The position numbers were made by a program, and so were the translations under genes. 64,000 bases of DNA. It comes from Stachybotrys elegans (Eukaryota > Ascomycota > Sordariomycetes > Hypocreales > Stachybotryaceae). Where the stretch lies: NCBI GenBank assembly GCA_020746835.1, contig JAGPNK010000005.1:1054001-1118000 (forward strand), read 5' to 3'. The notes below the pieces were generated by a model that was not told the DNA's origin, made no database searches, and saw only the letters and a list, made by a program, of their open reading frames with translations. Position 1 is the first letter of the stretch, and each line of letters starts with the position of its first letter. Below are positions 9,946 to 21,733 of this stretch, piece by piece.

Positions 9946-12900
9946 GGAGCCGCTCTGTGGCCTACCTATGGAGGGGTCTGTCCGACAGTTAACAGTATTC
10001 ATATATGAGCAATGAACAGATATTTATGGTTCTGCATGGCTGCTTGGCGTCATATATCGGGGCATGTTGGTGGCAGCAACGCACCTGCACATTCAATGCT
10101 GTATGAACTGGTCGTGAATTCTCGCTTGCGGTATACCCGCGCTGTTCTTGTAGACAGCGTGTAAGTAACTTGGAAGCGGCTCGTTGACATAGGCTACCCA
10201 GCTTACAGATGGAAGACGCTACACTCGTCGCCATGATTGAGCGCCTACCCTATACCGTAGTATTGACTTGACTGTGATTATTTCCCATCCTTCTACCCTT
10301 CTCTCCAGCAAACAACGACGATTCTCTGTATTCGATGCGCCGTAGTTATCTGTTTCCGTGTTTATGGTTATTGATCGGGGTGGTACAGTGCGCATTAGCT
10401 ACACATGTATAGCAATACCTACCACCAATCTGGGGCGTGATGTCGTACCAACCATATCATGATGCACAACTAGTAGCCGACTGGGCAGCGAGCTGAGAAT
10501 CGCAAATCGAAAACAGGAAATCCACCACTGAAAACCACATCATCGAAAGAATGCCAGTTCCCCAGGGAGAAAAAGGACACTGCGCGCAATAGTTGTCGGT
10601 GCAAATAGAAGTTGCCAATTGGCAGGTACCTCAGCACAAGTGTTATTGCACTGGAGCCTACCCTGGAGTGGGCGCACCTCGAACCTCGATCAGCTGTACT
10701 GTTCAACCTCAGCCAAAAGCCACATTTGCGTGCATGTCCAAAAGTACCAATACTGACCCTAGGCAACCAATCGTGTCATCGCACCAAGCTACCGCTCTTC
10801 AAGCCACCTCAACATGATAGGAGGACCAAGAACCGGACTGCTGGCTAGCCCAGCTGCCAAGTGTGCTCGGTGGCTGGGATTATGACGCATCATGGCTGCT
10901 ACAAGCGCCACCAGAAAGGGTTGGACGCGAATCAAAGAGGGGGAGAGAGACCGCCTCTGCCGGAGGAGCCCAGCGCAGTGGACATGCTGCGTCTACGACT
11001 AAGACATCTCTGTGCTCTCCGGCTAGCCAAGCGGCTGAGGAGGGGACGTAACCAACGCCCAAGTTCCACGTGGGCAGCTATGTGATGTATCGGAACTTCC
11101 TGGGATCTGACCCGGCCAGCATGCGCGTCTGATGCATAATATTCACCGCCCTCATCGAGAAAACTTTGCGTCCACCCGTGGCTAGTGGTTCTGCCCTGCA
11201 GCACAGCAGGTTTGGGAGGGTTTACCGACGACGGACTCCGAGAAGCCCTAACGAAGGGAGACCTTGGGATCGACAAAACATGACGAGGAGGCTCAGGATT
11301 GTCAGCAACTTTACTTAACTTGTGGGAAAGACGGGCGGACGGCGAGTTTCTCTCTCCGGTTGGTGTCCCGAGAGACAGTGAGCAGGACAGACCCATGGAA
11401 CTTTGTCTTAGGGTGCGTGTAATGGGCATCATAAGCATAGTTCAGGCTGAGACGTGCCCAATGATGCGGGCAGCCGGTGCGACACAACATAGGACCCAGG
11501 CACGACGGCCGAGACAGCGCTGATATGGCCTAGGAGATTCTAGGCCCTCCTTACAGACCCGTGAGGGGTTGTGGCCTTGAAGGAATGCAGTGCTGTTGAG
11601 AGGCCCGTAGCCGTGGTCCTGGAACGGCATGCAGGCATATATGCTTACGAAGTACACAGGGCGAACACAGTGTACAGAGAGGAGGCGGCGCAGACGCAGC
11701 CCGGAGGACAGTTCGCAATAGCTTGTAGGGTAATGCGGGAAGAGATGACGAGGGGGCGAGGAGCCAAGTGGGAGGTTCCGTGTACTTGGCTCCAACCGGA
11801 TGCGGTTCGTGATTAGGAGGCCCTCTCGTCTTTCTGCATCAATGCCCAACATGACGACAACGTAACACGAACCTCTGTGAAAGGCCATATAGATCTGGCA
11901 AGGTGCGGCGCCATGGGGAGATCGGGGGAGCTATCAAGCCACGAGGGCGCGGTGGACGCAACGCGAGCTGACACGGGATCTGGCATGACGGCGGAGCGAG
12001 TGGTACACACACAACGGAAGGGGTTGCGTTTGGCCATCGGCCAACTGCGCGCAGGGTGGGACAGAGATTGTAAGGCAGACTCTCAGGAGCTGTGCTCCGG
12101 GATACGGCAGTTTGTGCCCAACGGGAATTACATGTGAATCCGAGGAGGGTTGGAGGGGGGTGAAATGGATGCCGCGTGTGCAACGTCAGTCTCAGGAAGC
12201 CAGCGCCCGTAAGATATGCCGGCCGAGAGACAAGAAATGGGGAGGGATATGGAGACAGCCTCTGGACCGCCACGAGACATATGTTTTCAGATTGTGTCAT
12301 ATACCGGAGCCTCTCTACCGGGCCTTGCGGGCGTCTTTGGGGCCGAAGCGGCGTGGCGTCAGACTTTAGAGTTTATATGGATGGCAGCAGTTGAATAGGC
12401 AATTAAAAGAGAAAGAAAGGAAAAAAAGGGACGAAAGAAGGGAAGACTCCCGAATCCCGAGATGACGATGGTAGCAGACAGATTGGCTTTACCGCGACGC
12501 CAACTTGGGGCGGCGGAGGATTTGTTGCTAGTGCTGAGGGGCGCCGAAGAGGCATGCCATTGACAGGAACGCTGGGGGCTCGGCATGGCACACTGGAACG
12601 TCATATATTTCGGGCGCGGGAGGAGAGCGATGGGGAGATGCAGAGAGGAGGAGGCCATGGACTTGGGTCGAGACGGAATGTGGCAGGTTCCGAGGCAGGC
12701 CACGCTACGGAGCCAGAATGGCGGGACAGGACATGGAAAGACACAAAGGGGAAAGAAAATAAAGAAGAAGAGGAAGAAAAAGAAAGGACATAATAAGATG
12801 GAAAGGGAGGATGAAGTGCTCTGCCTGTTGTGCTACAAAGTGCCCCGGACAAGGGAGGGAGAGGCAGAGACCCGGATAGCGCTTCTTCTCGAAGGCTGGG

Positions 12901-14252
12901 AAGAAGCTGGCCCTCGACACGTACGTCAAGTTCCCAATACTAATGCGTAAGTTCAAGACCAGGCAAAGGCGTGGTGGCACGGCCCGAGGAGCAGGCTGGA
13001 GGTTGATTGTATTCTTCTTTGGGCGCAAGTCTAAAACGCTACTAGAACAAGCCCCATTAGCTCGCCGCGCCGTCGAAAAAGAGAACAATACATACAGCTA
13101 GACGAAGTGTCTTTTGCATTTGGGGGTTTGTTTTGTTTATTTTTATCCCCCGTGGTCTAAGAAGGAAGGCTCCTGTTACGGCAGGGAGATCGTTGCCGCG
13201 GTCCAAGGTGGAGATCCGGGTGGTTTCCAGCATGTCCATGTATGTACGGTAGGTTAGATGGTAAGTAAGAGGGGGGAAAGTTAAAATAAAATGCAGCGAA
13301 GAAAAAAGAAAAAAAAAAAAAGGCCTTGCGAAGCACGAGCCAGAGAGTGCACACATACGGCGTGGAGGATCGACACCCCCAGGGGCCCTTTTACATACTT
13401 CATGGATGCTGTTGGTTCTCTGTTCTTTCCTTACTTGTATTTTTTCTGTGCAGAGGCCCCAGGCTGGAGCTTCAGGTGAGAGAGAGAAAGAGAGCCATGG
13501 AACCGGGCCCCGTTTGGTTACGTTGCGTTGCATTGGCGGAAACAGATGCTGCATGAGGAGGATGCAGCAGTCGTGGACATGGGACGGGGGGTTTCCTATT
13601 GCCATGCAGACACGAGGCTTGGGAGAGAGCAAGGAGAAAAGTGTCAAAGGAGTTGCTTTTCTCCCCCCCTACTCCGTACATCCAGCCGAGATTGCAGCCT
13701 CGATGTGACAGCTGTGATCAAGACTCCTACCGCTACGTATCGCCGATCACTAAGAGAAATATAGGTAGGGGCGACAGGATCTTCGTGGATAGGAATGACG
13801 TTCCCGGCCGATTGACAAGGCAGGGAGGGCTGTTCGCATCCGTCCCTGGCCCATCCATGCCCATATCCATCGTCCTCTTGCCTGGCCTCTTTTTTTTCTC
13901 GCCTCGGGAAGCCCACATTTACAACTTGCATCGCTACGGCTGCACCGAACGCTCCAAGAGCCATGCCTTGCTTGCATCCACCCGGGGCGAGTCATCCGAG
14001 GAACCTGGCTCTGCGTGTGCTATTGCTATCCCTGAGGGTAAGACCACATACCAGACGTACAAAAACCGTCTAAGAACCCCAGGCTGAAGCATGCAATGTA
14101 TGTATGTAGGTACATGTGGTCTGGCTCTGTAGGGCAAGGCAGGGCAAGGCGAGGCGCAAGGCACAGGACGGGGGAGCCTGGCGGCCCGATAAGCCCTTGC
14201 CTCGCTCGCTCACGGATGTCTTGCGACAATCTCATCCCATGGATTTGGCCAA

Positions 14253-14279
14253 GCAAGCCTAGCAAGCCGAGCAAGCCTA
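14253..14279. repeat. 3 x 9-base tandem repeat
   Basis: Three consecutive copies of GCAAGCCTA (the middle copy is GCAAGCCGA), preceded by related CAAGG-rich sequence. It lies in the veA upstream region. Confidence 0.7.
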
Positions 14280-15100
14280 GTGACAGGCGACCATCCCCTG
14301 GAGTTAGATACGCGTGTTAACGACATATTACTAACATACGCTGGAGGAGATACATCTGAAATTAGGGCCCTCGCCTGTGCATGTAGCCAAGTGTCCGAAC
14401 CGTTGATGATCATTGCTCCATCATTTACGGCTGCAGGTGGCGGTTGTTTTGGCATACACGCGCAATGTCTCTCTTTTTTCTCGCTTTTTGTGGCAAGGCG
14501 GACTGACTGTCCGCCTGGCGTGGGGGAGGAGAAAAAAGGGCCAGCTGGAGTGTGTGCGTGTGCCCGTGTCAAACGCCTCTCCAGCTCTCAGGCGTGCCAA
14601 GAGGCCCTTGCCCCCCCTTGGCTGGCTAGACGAGACCGAGACCTGCTGCTGCAACCCCCCATCAGCTACGGAGTACGTGCTACGTAGTAGACAAGAGACT
14701 GCCATAGCACAGTGGCTTCCGGTGCAAACATAGTAGATGGATCCAAAAAGGAAGCCTTTCCTGACACGGTGCACAGTATTACTGGGTAACCAGCGGTACT
14801 ACAAGCGGCGCAGGAGCCCATCTTCCTGCCTGGATCTGACACACGTGTACCGCACCCTTGGGGGTCTTTTTTTATTTTATTTTATTTTTTATTCGCCCTG
14901 GCTGCATGTCTTGGGACGAGGAGGAAACGCGAGGGAGGGACCAGGGGAGCATGCGAGCTGTGGCTGCACATGAACCGTATGTAGCATTTGAATTCAGGCT
15001 AGATGTACTGTCGATCCTTGACAGATTCCTCATCATGATTTCCTAGATCGGATGGGCAATGGCTGGTTGAGGACGACGGGGTAAGTTGCAGACGGCACAG

Positions 15101-15120
15101 GACAAAAGGGGGGGGGGGGG
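15101..15120. repeat. GACAAAA plus G13 tract, copy 1
   Basis: Seven bases GACAAAA followed by thirteen G. An identical 20-base string occurs about 2 kb downstream at 17128-17147. Confidence 0.8.
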
Positions 15121-15672
15121 CGGACGACACTACGAAGAGGAGAGAATAATAAAAAGACGCAACAAAGTAAATGTATCCGTACTTGGAGGAGAAGAGTCGC
15201 GATATTATTGTCAATCATATGCCGTCTGATGGTGTGCACATCCGGCACTTGCTGGGCACGGCACCAGATAGAACCGGTTTAGCGGGTGTAATTTATTTCC
15301 TTGCCCCCAAGACTCCCAGATAGGGATCGCGTTGTTACATAGTGCATACCCACTGGATGGGTTGTGCACTCTTTTTTTGTGCAAGCCCATCAATAGTACC
15401 ACCCATCATCCATTTGTATCCCTCATGACGGGCGACATCATGTGTTGAGAGAAGGCACGCTCAACGGCCGCCACATCGTTGATCATGCCCCCTTTTCCTT
15501 CAAGTTGATGGATGTTTGCTGGACTGCGGGGCGTACATGTGGCGAGATTGTAGCTGGCTGGGGCTAGGAGAGATTGGAAGCAAAGGGAGGGCATGCATAA
15601 TTATTTTATGTTATTTTGAATTTTATTTTCTTAGTAAATATCCGAGAATGCAAAGCAAAGCGTCGGGCCAAG

Positions 15673-15696
15673 AAAAAAAAAAAAAAAAAAAAAAAA
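15673..15696. repeat. A24 homopolymer
   Basis: A run of 24 A in the veA upstream region. I found no retroelement-like body or target duplication around it. Confidence 0.8.
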
Positions 15697-17127
15697 GACC
15701 ACCGGAAGCTGAATAGCAGTCCAAAGTCTAGCGCCTCCGCCTCGGACTCCTTTTCTTCTTCTTTCTTCTTATTGTCTGCCGCTGAAGTACCGGCGCAAAT
15801 AGGCTACGCTTAGCGTTTAGCGTCGTCAGCGGGAAGGGAGAGAGATTTGCGCAGGCGCGGAAACTATTTCGACATTGCACCAGCTGGGCCTCCCGCATGG
15901 GGCATAGCGGAGGTGCGCTTTCTCTGGTCGGAGCCGACGAGGACGGGAGAAAAGGCCCTCCTCCTCCTCTCCCTGTTCCCAGGCCTTGGGGCCACTTAGG
16001 TTGTTTGATAGGACGGAAGAAAAAGAGGAGCTCGGGTGCTGCCATGAGACGGAGGGTCCTGTCCTGCTTTCTCCCTGGCTCCGGTTCTGTCGCCTTTTTC
16101 CCTCCCTCCCTCCTTCTTGCTTGCTCGCTTTTTCCCTACAGGCAGCAGGACCAGAGGTGGCTCCCGCTCTAAGCCTCTTCCAGATACGCTATCGTGAACA
16201 GCCCCACCGTGCGCTCCCTTGCAACCGAGGCCGCGGCACTCAGACTCCACCCAGAACTGGGAAGGGGATTCCCAGGCCCTAGGACACCCATGGATCCATC
16301 TAAAACCCGCTAGCGCACCGCCTGGATGTGCCCTGAGTGGTCATCTGTTGAGCCCCCCCGCTTCCCTTCCATTCTTTCGTCCCTTCCACTACGGCATGGC
16401 CTCCCTCATGTAATCTGCATGCACTCGGAGAACGGATTGCTACCCATCTCGTCTCGGTCATAAGTCCCTACCCTAGTCCCGCCAAGATCTGCTGGTTCAG
16501 GGAGGGCTAGTCCGGCTTCCCAGCGCGCCGTACAGGGTCGAGGCCACCCATGCTATGCCATGCCTTGCCGCATCGAGACGCGCTATCGGCTTATTCTCAG
16601 CCAAAAGGGCCACCACGCACTGGCAGATGGGCAAGGCCGCGCCCGCTGCGGCACACAATACGCAATGCTCGTACTCGTCCGCATCTGCGCTGTGCTGAGA
16701 TACATGTGGTTTTCACGCGCTGGGGAGGTGGTCTTAATCCCGTAGCGCCGCACAGTAATACCGACCACAACACACACTCTCTCTCACACTCTGCGACCGG
16801 GGGACTTGGGGACTTGGGGACCTGCTGGGCGCATTGCCCACACCTATGATGTCGCTACATTAGTAGTACAATACTCCGTGTTGTACCATGGAACTTGCCA
16901 TGGGGGACGCTGGTTCCTCTTCGGAGTAGACTGCCTCTCTTATCTCGACGACCCCGTCTAGCTAGTGGGCTTTCCGTAGCCAAGTCCGTCCCGGCCCCGG
17001 GCTGGTCTCCTTCCCTGCTTCTGCTGCTGCCTCGTGCATTTCGCAGTCGCTGATGCGAATCACGTCAAAGGACAAGACGCAACAGAAGAAGCGAGAGCAG
17101 TCGCCCTTGAACCGGGTAGCTGAACGA

Positions 17128-17147
17128 GACAAAAGGGGGGGGGGGGG
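17128..17147. repeat. GACAAAA plus G13 tract, copy 2
   Basis: Identical 20-base string to the copy at 15101-15120. The flanks beyond the 20 bases differ. Confidence 0.8.
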
Positions 17148-17977
17148 CACAGTGGTCAGCGCCCATATACCTATGTACCTACCAACACCTACCTCCCTAG
17201 GTACCTTACCTACCTGCCTACGTTTCTCCCTGTTTTCTTACGGTTCGCCCAGGCGCTTGGGACCAATCCAACACGAATGCCACCCACACCATTTTGCAGC
17301 GCCCACCAGTTTTTTTCCCTGCGCCTGGCACGAGCGCCGGGGCCTGTTAGACTTTTTGCGGCGGCTGTCCAGGGAGGAAACAAGACGGGGGGTGTGTGGA
17401 GACGGGGGGAAGGGGAAGAAGAAGAAGAAGGGGGGTAGTGACGAGTGGTTAGTGGTCAGCCAGCCCAAACCTCCAGGGGGGGCTCAGAACCATCTCCATG
17501 GCTAGCGTGAGCTGGTATGGAGCGAATCCTGGACTCATGGTGCCTTGTCCCTGGGCCCTCTGATGACCTGTAGTGCTGACGCGAAAAGTACCGGAACTTG
17601 GTAGCTATCAGATCTGCCTGCTGACTACACCTGGAAGCTGATGTATAAAAAGTACTCAGTACACGGCAGACCCGCGTGGCCATGTACTCGTATCAGCACC
17701 CAGAGTCTCGGGTATTCTGCCAGCCACTGTACGTATTGGTAGTAGGCCCAGTGCCCTCCCCCATCGCCTCTTGGTAGTTTCATGGCCCGGCGCTCGCTCC
17801 ATCACTGCGCACCCTCTCTCTCTTACCTGCTTGCCTACTTGCAAAGTGACTACAGTCAGTACAGGGAATAGTAGAATCTGACCTGACGGACGGCGCTGTG
17901 CACTAGGTTCCCTCCCTGTCCAGTCCAATCCCATCCCAGTCCATTCTTCCTCTATTACTCCGTACCCTCCTTCTCTT

Positions 17978-17997
17978 CCTCCCTCCCTCCCTCCCTC
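17978..17997. repeat. CCTC-repeat tract upstream of veA
   Basis: Tandem CCTC units in a longer pyrimidine-rich stretch, typical of a fungal promoter or leader. It lies about 450 bases before the veA start codon. Confidence 0.6.
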
Positions 17998-18227
17998 TCA
18001 CGTCTAGTCTTTCTCGACTTCAACCCAACTCCCGAACGGCAGAGAACGGCTCGACATCCAGCTCGTCTCAGCTTTTCGATAGCTGCGACACGCCGCCTGC
18101 CAATTTCGACTGCAACTACGAAGACTCGCTATCCTTGGAATTCCCTCTCGATACGCTCTTCAGTTTTGGTGCTCGCTCTCGGTATCGCAGGCGCCTCACC
18201 TGGTTGCCATCCTACGCCGCCTGCCCT

Positions 18228-18381
18228 GTAAGTATACGACAAGCTCATCATCGTGTCATTCTCGTGGAGGTTTTGTTTTGCGACTCTTCTTGCATTCGGT
18301 CTAGTTTCGTTAGCCAGCCATCTGCTCTGGAGTAGAACAACCTCGCTAACAGACCTGGAGCCTTGAAAATACCAACATCAG
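18228..18381 (+). other. veA: Candidate intron in the veA 5' leader
   Basis: A strong donor (GTAAGTAT at 18228) lies in the leader, 223 bases before the veA ATG. A CTAAC branch-like site follows at about 18346. Possible acceptors are the AG at 18352, which is very close to the branch, and the CAG ending at 18381. The donor is clear; the acceptor is a guess. Confidence 0.4.
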
Positions 18382-18450
18382 GGACGGGTTTCAACGAGAC
18401 CAACATATTCAAACTCTGACACGAAAGTATATTGGTGCCAACCCTACACC

Positions 18451-20138
18451 ATGGCGACCCCTTCTTCTATTCCGGTCAACCTGAACCGGGACTCGTACCA
18501 CCGCATCCAACGTCGAACTCGCGGCAACCGCAACCTCTGGTACCAGTTGACAGTTCTCCAACAACCTGAGCGTGCGCGTGCTTGCGGTTCCGGACAGAAG
18601 GGTATGCTTTCCGCGCCAGCCGCGGCGGCGATTCGCCGCGTAGCCTCACCCTCTGCTGACACATACCAGCTAACAGTGACCGACGTCCCGTTGATCCGCC
18701 GCCTGTTGTCGAACTTCGCATCATCGAGGGAGAGCACTGGGAGACGGGCAAGGACATCACGTTCGACTACAATGCACACTTCTTCCTCTACGCCAGCCTG
18801 GAAGATGCCCGCGTCAAGTCTCACGGAAAGATGGGCGTCAACAACAACCCGCCCATTCTGACCGGTGTCCCTGCGTCTGGCATGGCCTACCTCGACCGTC
18901 CCACCGAAGCCGGCTACTTCATCTTCCCCGATCTGTCCGTCCGCCACGAGGGCTACTACAAGCTCAACTTCAGCCTGTTCGAGACCACCAAGGAAGAAAA
19001 GGACTTCGATATTGAGCCCGCCAACGGCGAGCTGCCGCCTGGAGTCGACTGGCGCATGGAGATTGAGACGGCCCCATTCCACGTCTTCAGCGCCAAGAAG
19101 TTTCCCGGGCTCATGGAGAGCACCCATCTCAGCAAGACCGTCGCCGACCAGGGCTGCCGTGTGCGTATCCGACGCGACGTCCGTATGAGGAAGCGCGAGG
19201 GCAAGTCCAACGGCTACAGCCGCCGCGAGGAGAAGTACTCTGGCCACCGTCCTGTCACTCCCGCCCCCGAGGACCCTCACAGCATTCGGGCCCGATCCCT
19301 CAGCAACTCTAGCGAGCACCGCACTCCCTACTCTGCCGACCCCCAGCGACGACCCTCGATCGTGGAAAACTCGTACCCCGCGCCCCCTCCCCCTCCCTCT
19401 GGATTTGACAATGGCTCGGCACCGGCTCGCAGCCACCTGTCGTTTGGCGGAGAGTCGGCTGCTTCTCAGTATACTGCCCCCAGCAGGCAGTACTCGCACC
19501 CACAGCAGCTGGCTCCCATGTCGCCTACAGGCCCTTACCCGCCTCCCAGCCAATCCGGCTACGTCAAGGCAGAACCAGCCTCTATCGGCTTCCCCTCCAG
19601 CCGTCTCCCATCCGTTGCTCCTTCTCCTATACAGCCCGGCCCACCAGACTCGTACGAGCGAAGATCCTCTGTCAACTATGTGCCGCCTTCCCCATCCACA
19701 TTCTCTTCATCAGAGGCCCTCGCACGACGTGACTCACATCACTCTCAGCCTCAGACTCCCATGATGGCTCAACCTCCATCTCGACCGCCCACCCAGTCCA
19801 CTTACCACACTCCCATTGCGCCTGCTCCCGCTCCCCGGAGCTCTCAGCCTGCACCTCTCAGCATCTCCGCCCTGATAACACCGCATCAGAACATGCAGAA
19901 GCTGCCACCCATCGAGGCCCAGACAGAGCCTCTTCCGCCTCCTGTCGAGCTGTCCACTGGCGACAAGCGCAAACGGGAACACGTCTTTGGCTACGACCAG
20001 GGACCGCTCTACAACCACAGTCGGCCTGAGGAGATTAGTCGCGACCATCCGAGAACAAACTGGGGTCAGTACTACAGGGCAGACGGCGTCAAGGCATATG
20101 TCTGGTTTAACGACTACCACTCGGAATACCAGGGCTAA
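18451..20138 (+). CDS. veA: Velvet regulator VeA
   Basis: Fungal regulator that shuttles between cytoplasm and nucleus, pairs with VelB and LaeA, and links light to sporulation, sexual development and secondary metabolism. The product is 539 residues. The velvet domain spans about residues 25-225: [77 protein letters not shown] and [20 protein letters not shown] long Pro/Ser-rich disordered region follows. The basic cluster KRKRE (about 483-487) could serve in nuclear import, and the C-terminus is the conserved type ([18 protein letters not shown]). One intron, 18602-18669 (GTATGC, CTGAC branch, CAG), interrupts the velvet domain; splicing gives [12 protein letters not shown]. The upstream gap is unusually long. 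The family call is very firm; sequence features exclude VelB, VelC and VosA. Confidence 0.95.
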
Positions 20139-21733
20139 ACACAAGTAAAGAGAGAGAAAAAATGACTTGGACGCCTGGGAATGAAAGACATATTCACGCC
20201 GTCTTTTCCATGACCATGAGACCTTGCCGTGATCAATTTGATCTCTTCGATTTTCTGGAACAGGCGTTGTTGGCGCAGGTCCTTTGGGTTTGCGTATAAG
20301 ATATCCACTCATCCTCTCTTCGAGCTGGAGGACGACTTCACGGAACGAGACCTACTTGGTGTGCTCGACCAACTTGTGTTAACCACTTTATTTTCTTCAG
20401 CATTGTTCTTCTGTTGCCTTGTTTTCTTTCAATCTCTGCCGGGACTTTGTGGTTGTGCCACAGACGGGCAAGGGGAAATGCCCACGGAACACTTTCTATA
20501 CACGATGGTTTATGCGGTAGACTTGTTCCGACAGTCTCGCCAGTTTCATGTCACTCAACACTCTCACTTACTCTCATTCAACTCATCTTCTCCTTCACCG
20601 TCTACCGATACACTCTGGGCTCATAAACTCGGGTCCTTCAGACCAGTCATTGGCAACAAGAACTATTTGTCTCTGTTCGGGTATTTCAGTCCTGTCTTTT
20701 TCCTTCCAGGTTTAACTGTTCCTGGATCTTGTGTTTCTCCTCGTCTTCTTTTCTTTTCTTTTCTTCTTTTTCTCTCTCGTCTCTTTACCTTTTTGCTGCG
20801 TGCATGCGACGGGGACACCCTTCATATACGTTGGGTTACGAAGTCATGGCCGATGCGTCATGAAAATATCTGCGCTAGCTGTTCGATGTTGCATTCTTCG
20901 ATTTTTTTTTCTATGTTTCTATTTCATCTTGTCTTCTCCACCGAGGACAAGATCCAGCCGTCGAGGGACGAGCTGGCTGTGATGGGCTCACTGGGGAGGA
21001 AGAACAACGAGGCAAAAAATCGTTTGTTGTGGTCTGGAGTCTATAGCATCTGAATAATAAACATATCTTTGACTGTTCAAGACAAGCCAATCTCCCTACG
21101 TGCTCGACGGCAAGAGCCACGTATACGCGACGAGATAAATTCTGCCGAGACAGCGCTCGCAGCTTGACGAAATGCCAACGAAATGAGGGGGGCTCAGATG
21201 GGCGTTCGTGGCACCGCTTGCACGGGATCAAACAAACATTCCCCCTGCGTACGCGCGAACCAAATATTGCTTGCGCGGGCAGCTAAACGAAATCAAACCT
21301 GTCATTCCAGCAAAGACATGCGTCTGCTTGTCCTTGATTTTTCCTCTGTCGTACCTGCCACTCGTAGGGCTTGGCGGTGGTACCAGAAGTACCTGTTCCT
21401 TGGGTCGGCCCCGTTGCCGTGGTGAAATTTCCCAAAACGGAAACCCGAACATCAACACCCAGAGCTGTCTCTTCATGAACCACCATCCACCATCCGCCAC
21501 CGCCATCCCATCATCATCATAACCTCATCGACACTGCATCTCTTCCTCCCACCCCCCTCCTCTCAAATACCGCCGACGGAGCAAACGAAAACGGCCGCCA
21601 TCAGCAATCATCCCACCTACTATCGACGACTTCTACAATCGTGCTGCTGCTTCTTCTGCTACCCACGAACGCCCCGGCCGAACAATACTCACGTTTTCCC
21701 TCCCCCGCGCTCCTCGAAAGAGAGAGGGCCAAT
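20139..21733. other. Intergenic: veA 3' flank and leader of the next gene
   Basis: T-rich and CT-rich sequence after veA. An 825-base open frame (about 20229-21053, plus) exists but lacks an ATG at its start and is dominated by Phe/Leu/Ser from T-rich sequence, so it is not called. The last 200 bases before 21734 are C/T-rich and look like a leader. Confidence 0.5.

Larger units (their letters stand above)
9946..18450. other. 8.5-kb gene-free region upstream of veA
   Basis: No open frame in either direction resembles a known protein and none looks like coding sequence by composition. The stretch is rich in simple sequence: A24 at 15673-15696, two G13 tracts, a 3 x 9-base repeat, GGTA/TACC-rich segments (about 17160-17225), and CT-rich tracts that increase towards veA (17940-18010). 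The last part probably holds the veA promoter and a long, possibly spliced, leader. The rest could hold long-range control elements or noncoding transcripts; the sequence alone does not show which. Confidence 0.5.

Noticed and set aside
11442..11888. 148-codon minus-strand frame in the veA upstream region
   Set aside because: No motif or coding-like composition, and other frames in this stretch are of similar length by chance.
15560..15700. Poly-A tract as a possible retroposon tail
   Set aside because: No retroelement body, tRNA-like head or target-site duplication could be seen next to it.
18444..19553. 369-codon minus-strand open frame over veA
   Set aside because: Mirror frame of the velvet and Pro/Ser-rich coding sequence.
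20229..21053. 825-base open frame after veA on the plus strand
   Set aside because: No ATG at its start, composition follows T-rich sequence (Phe, Leu, Ser), no family motif, and it overlaps the expected veA 3' UTR.
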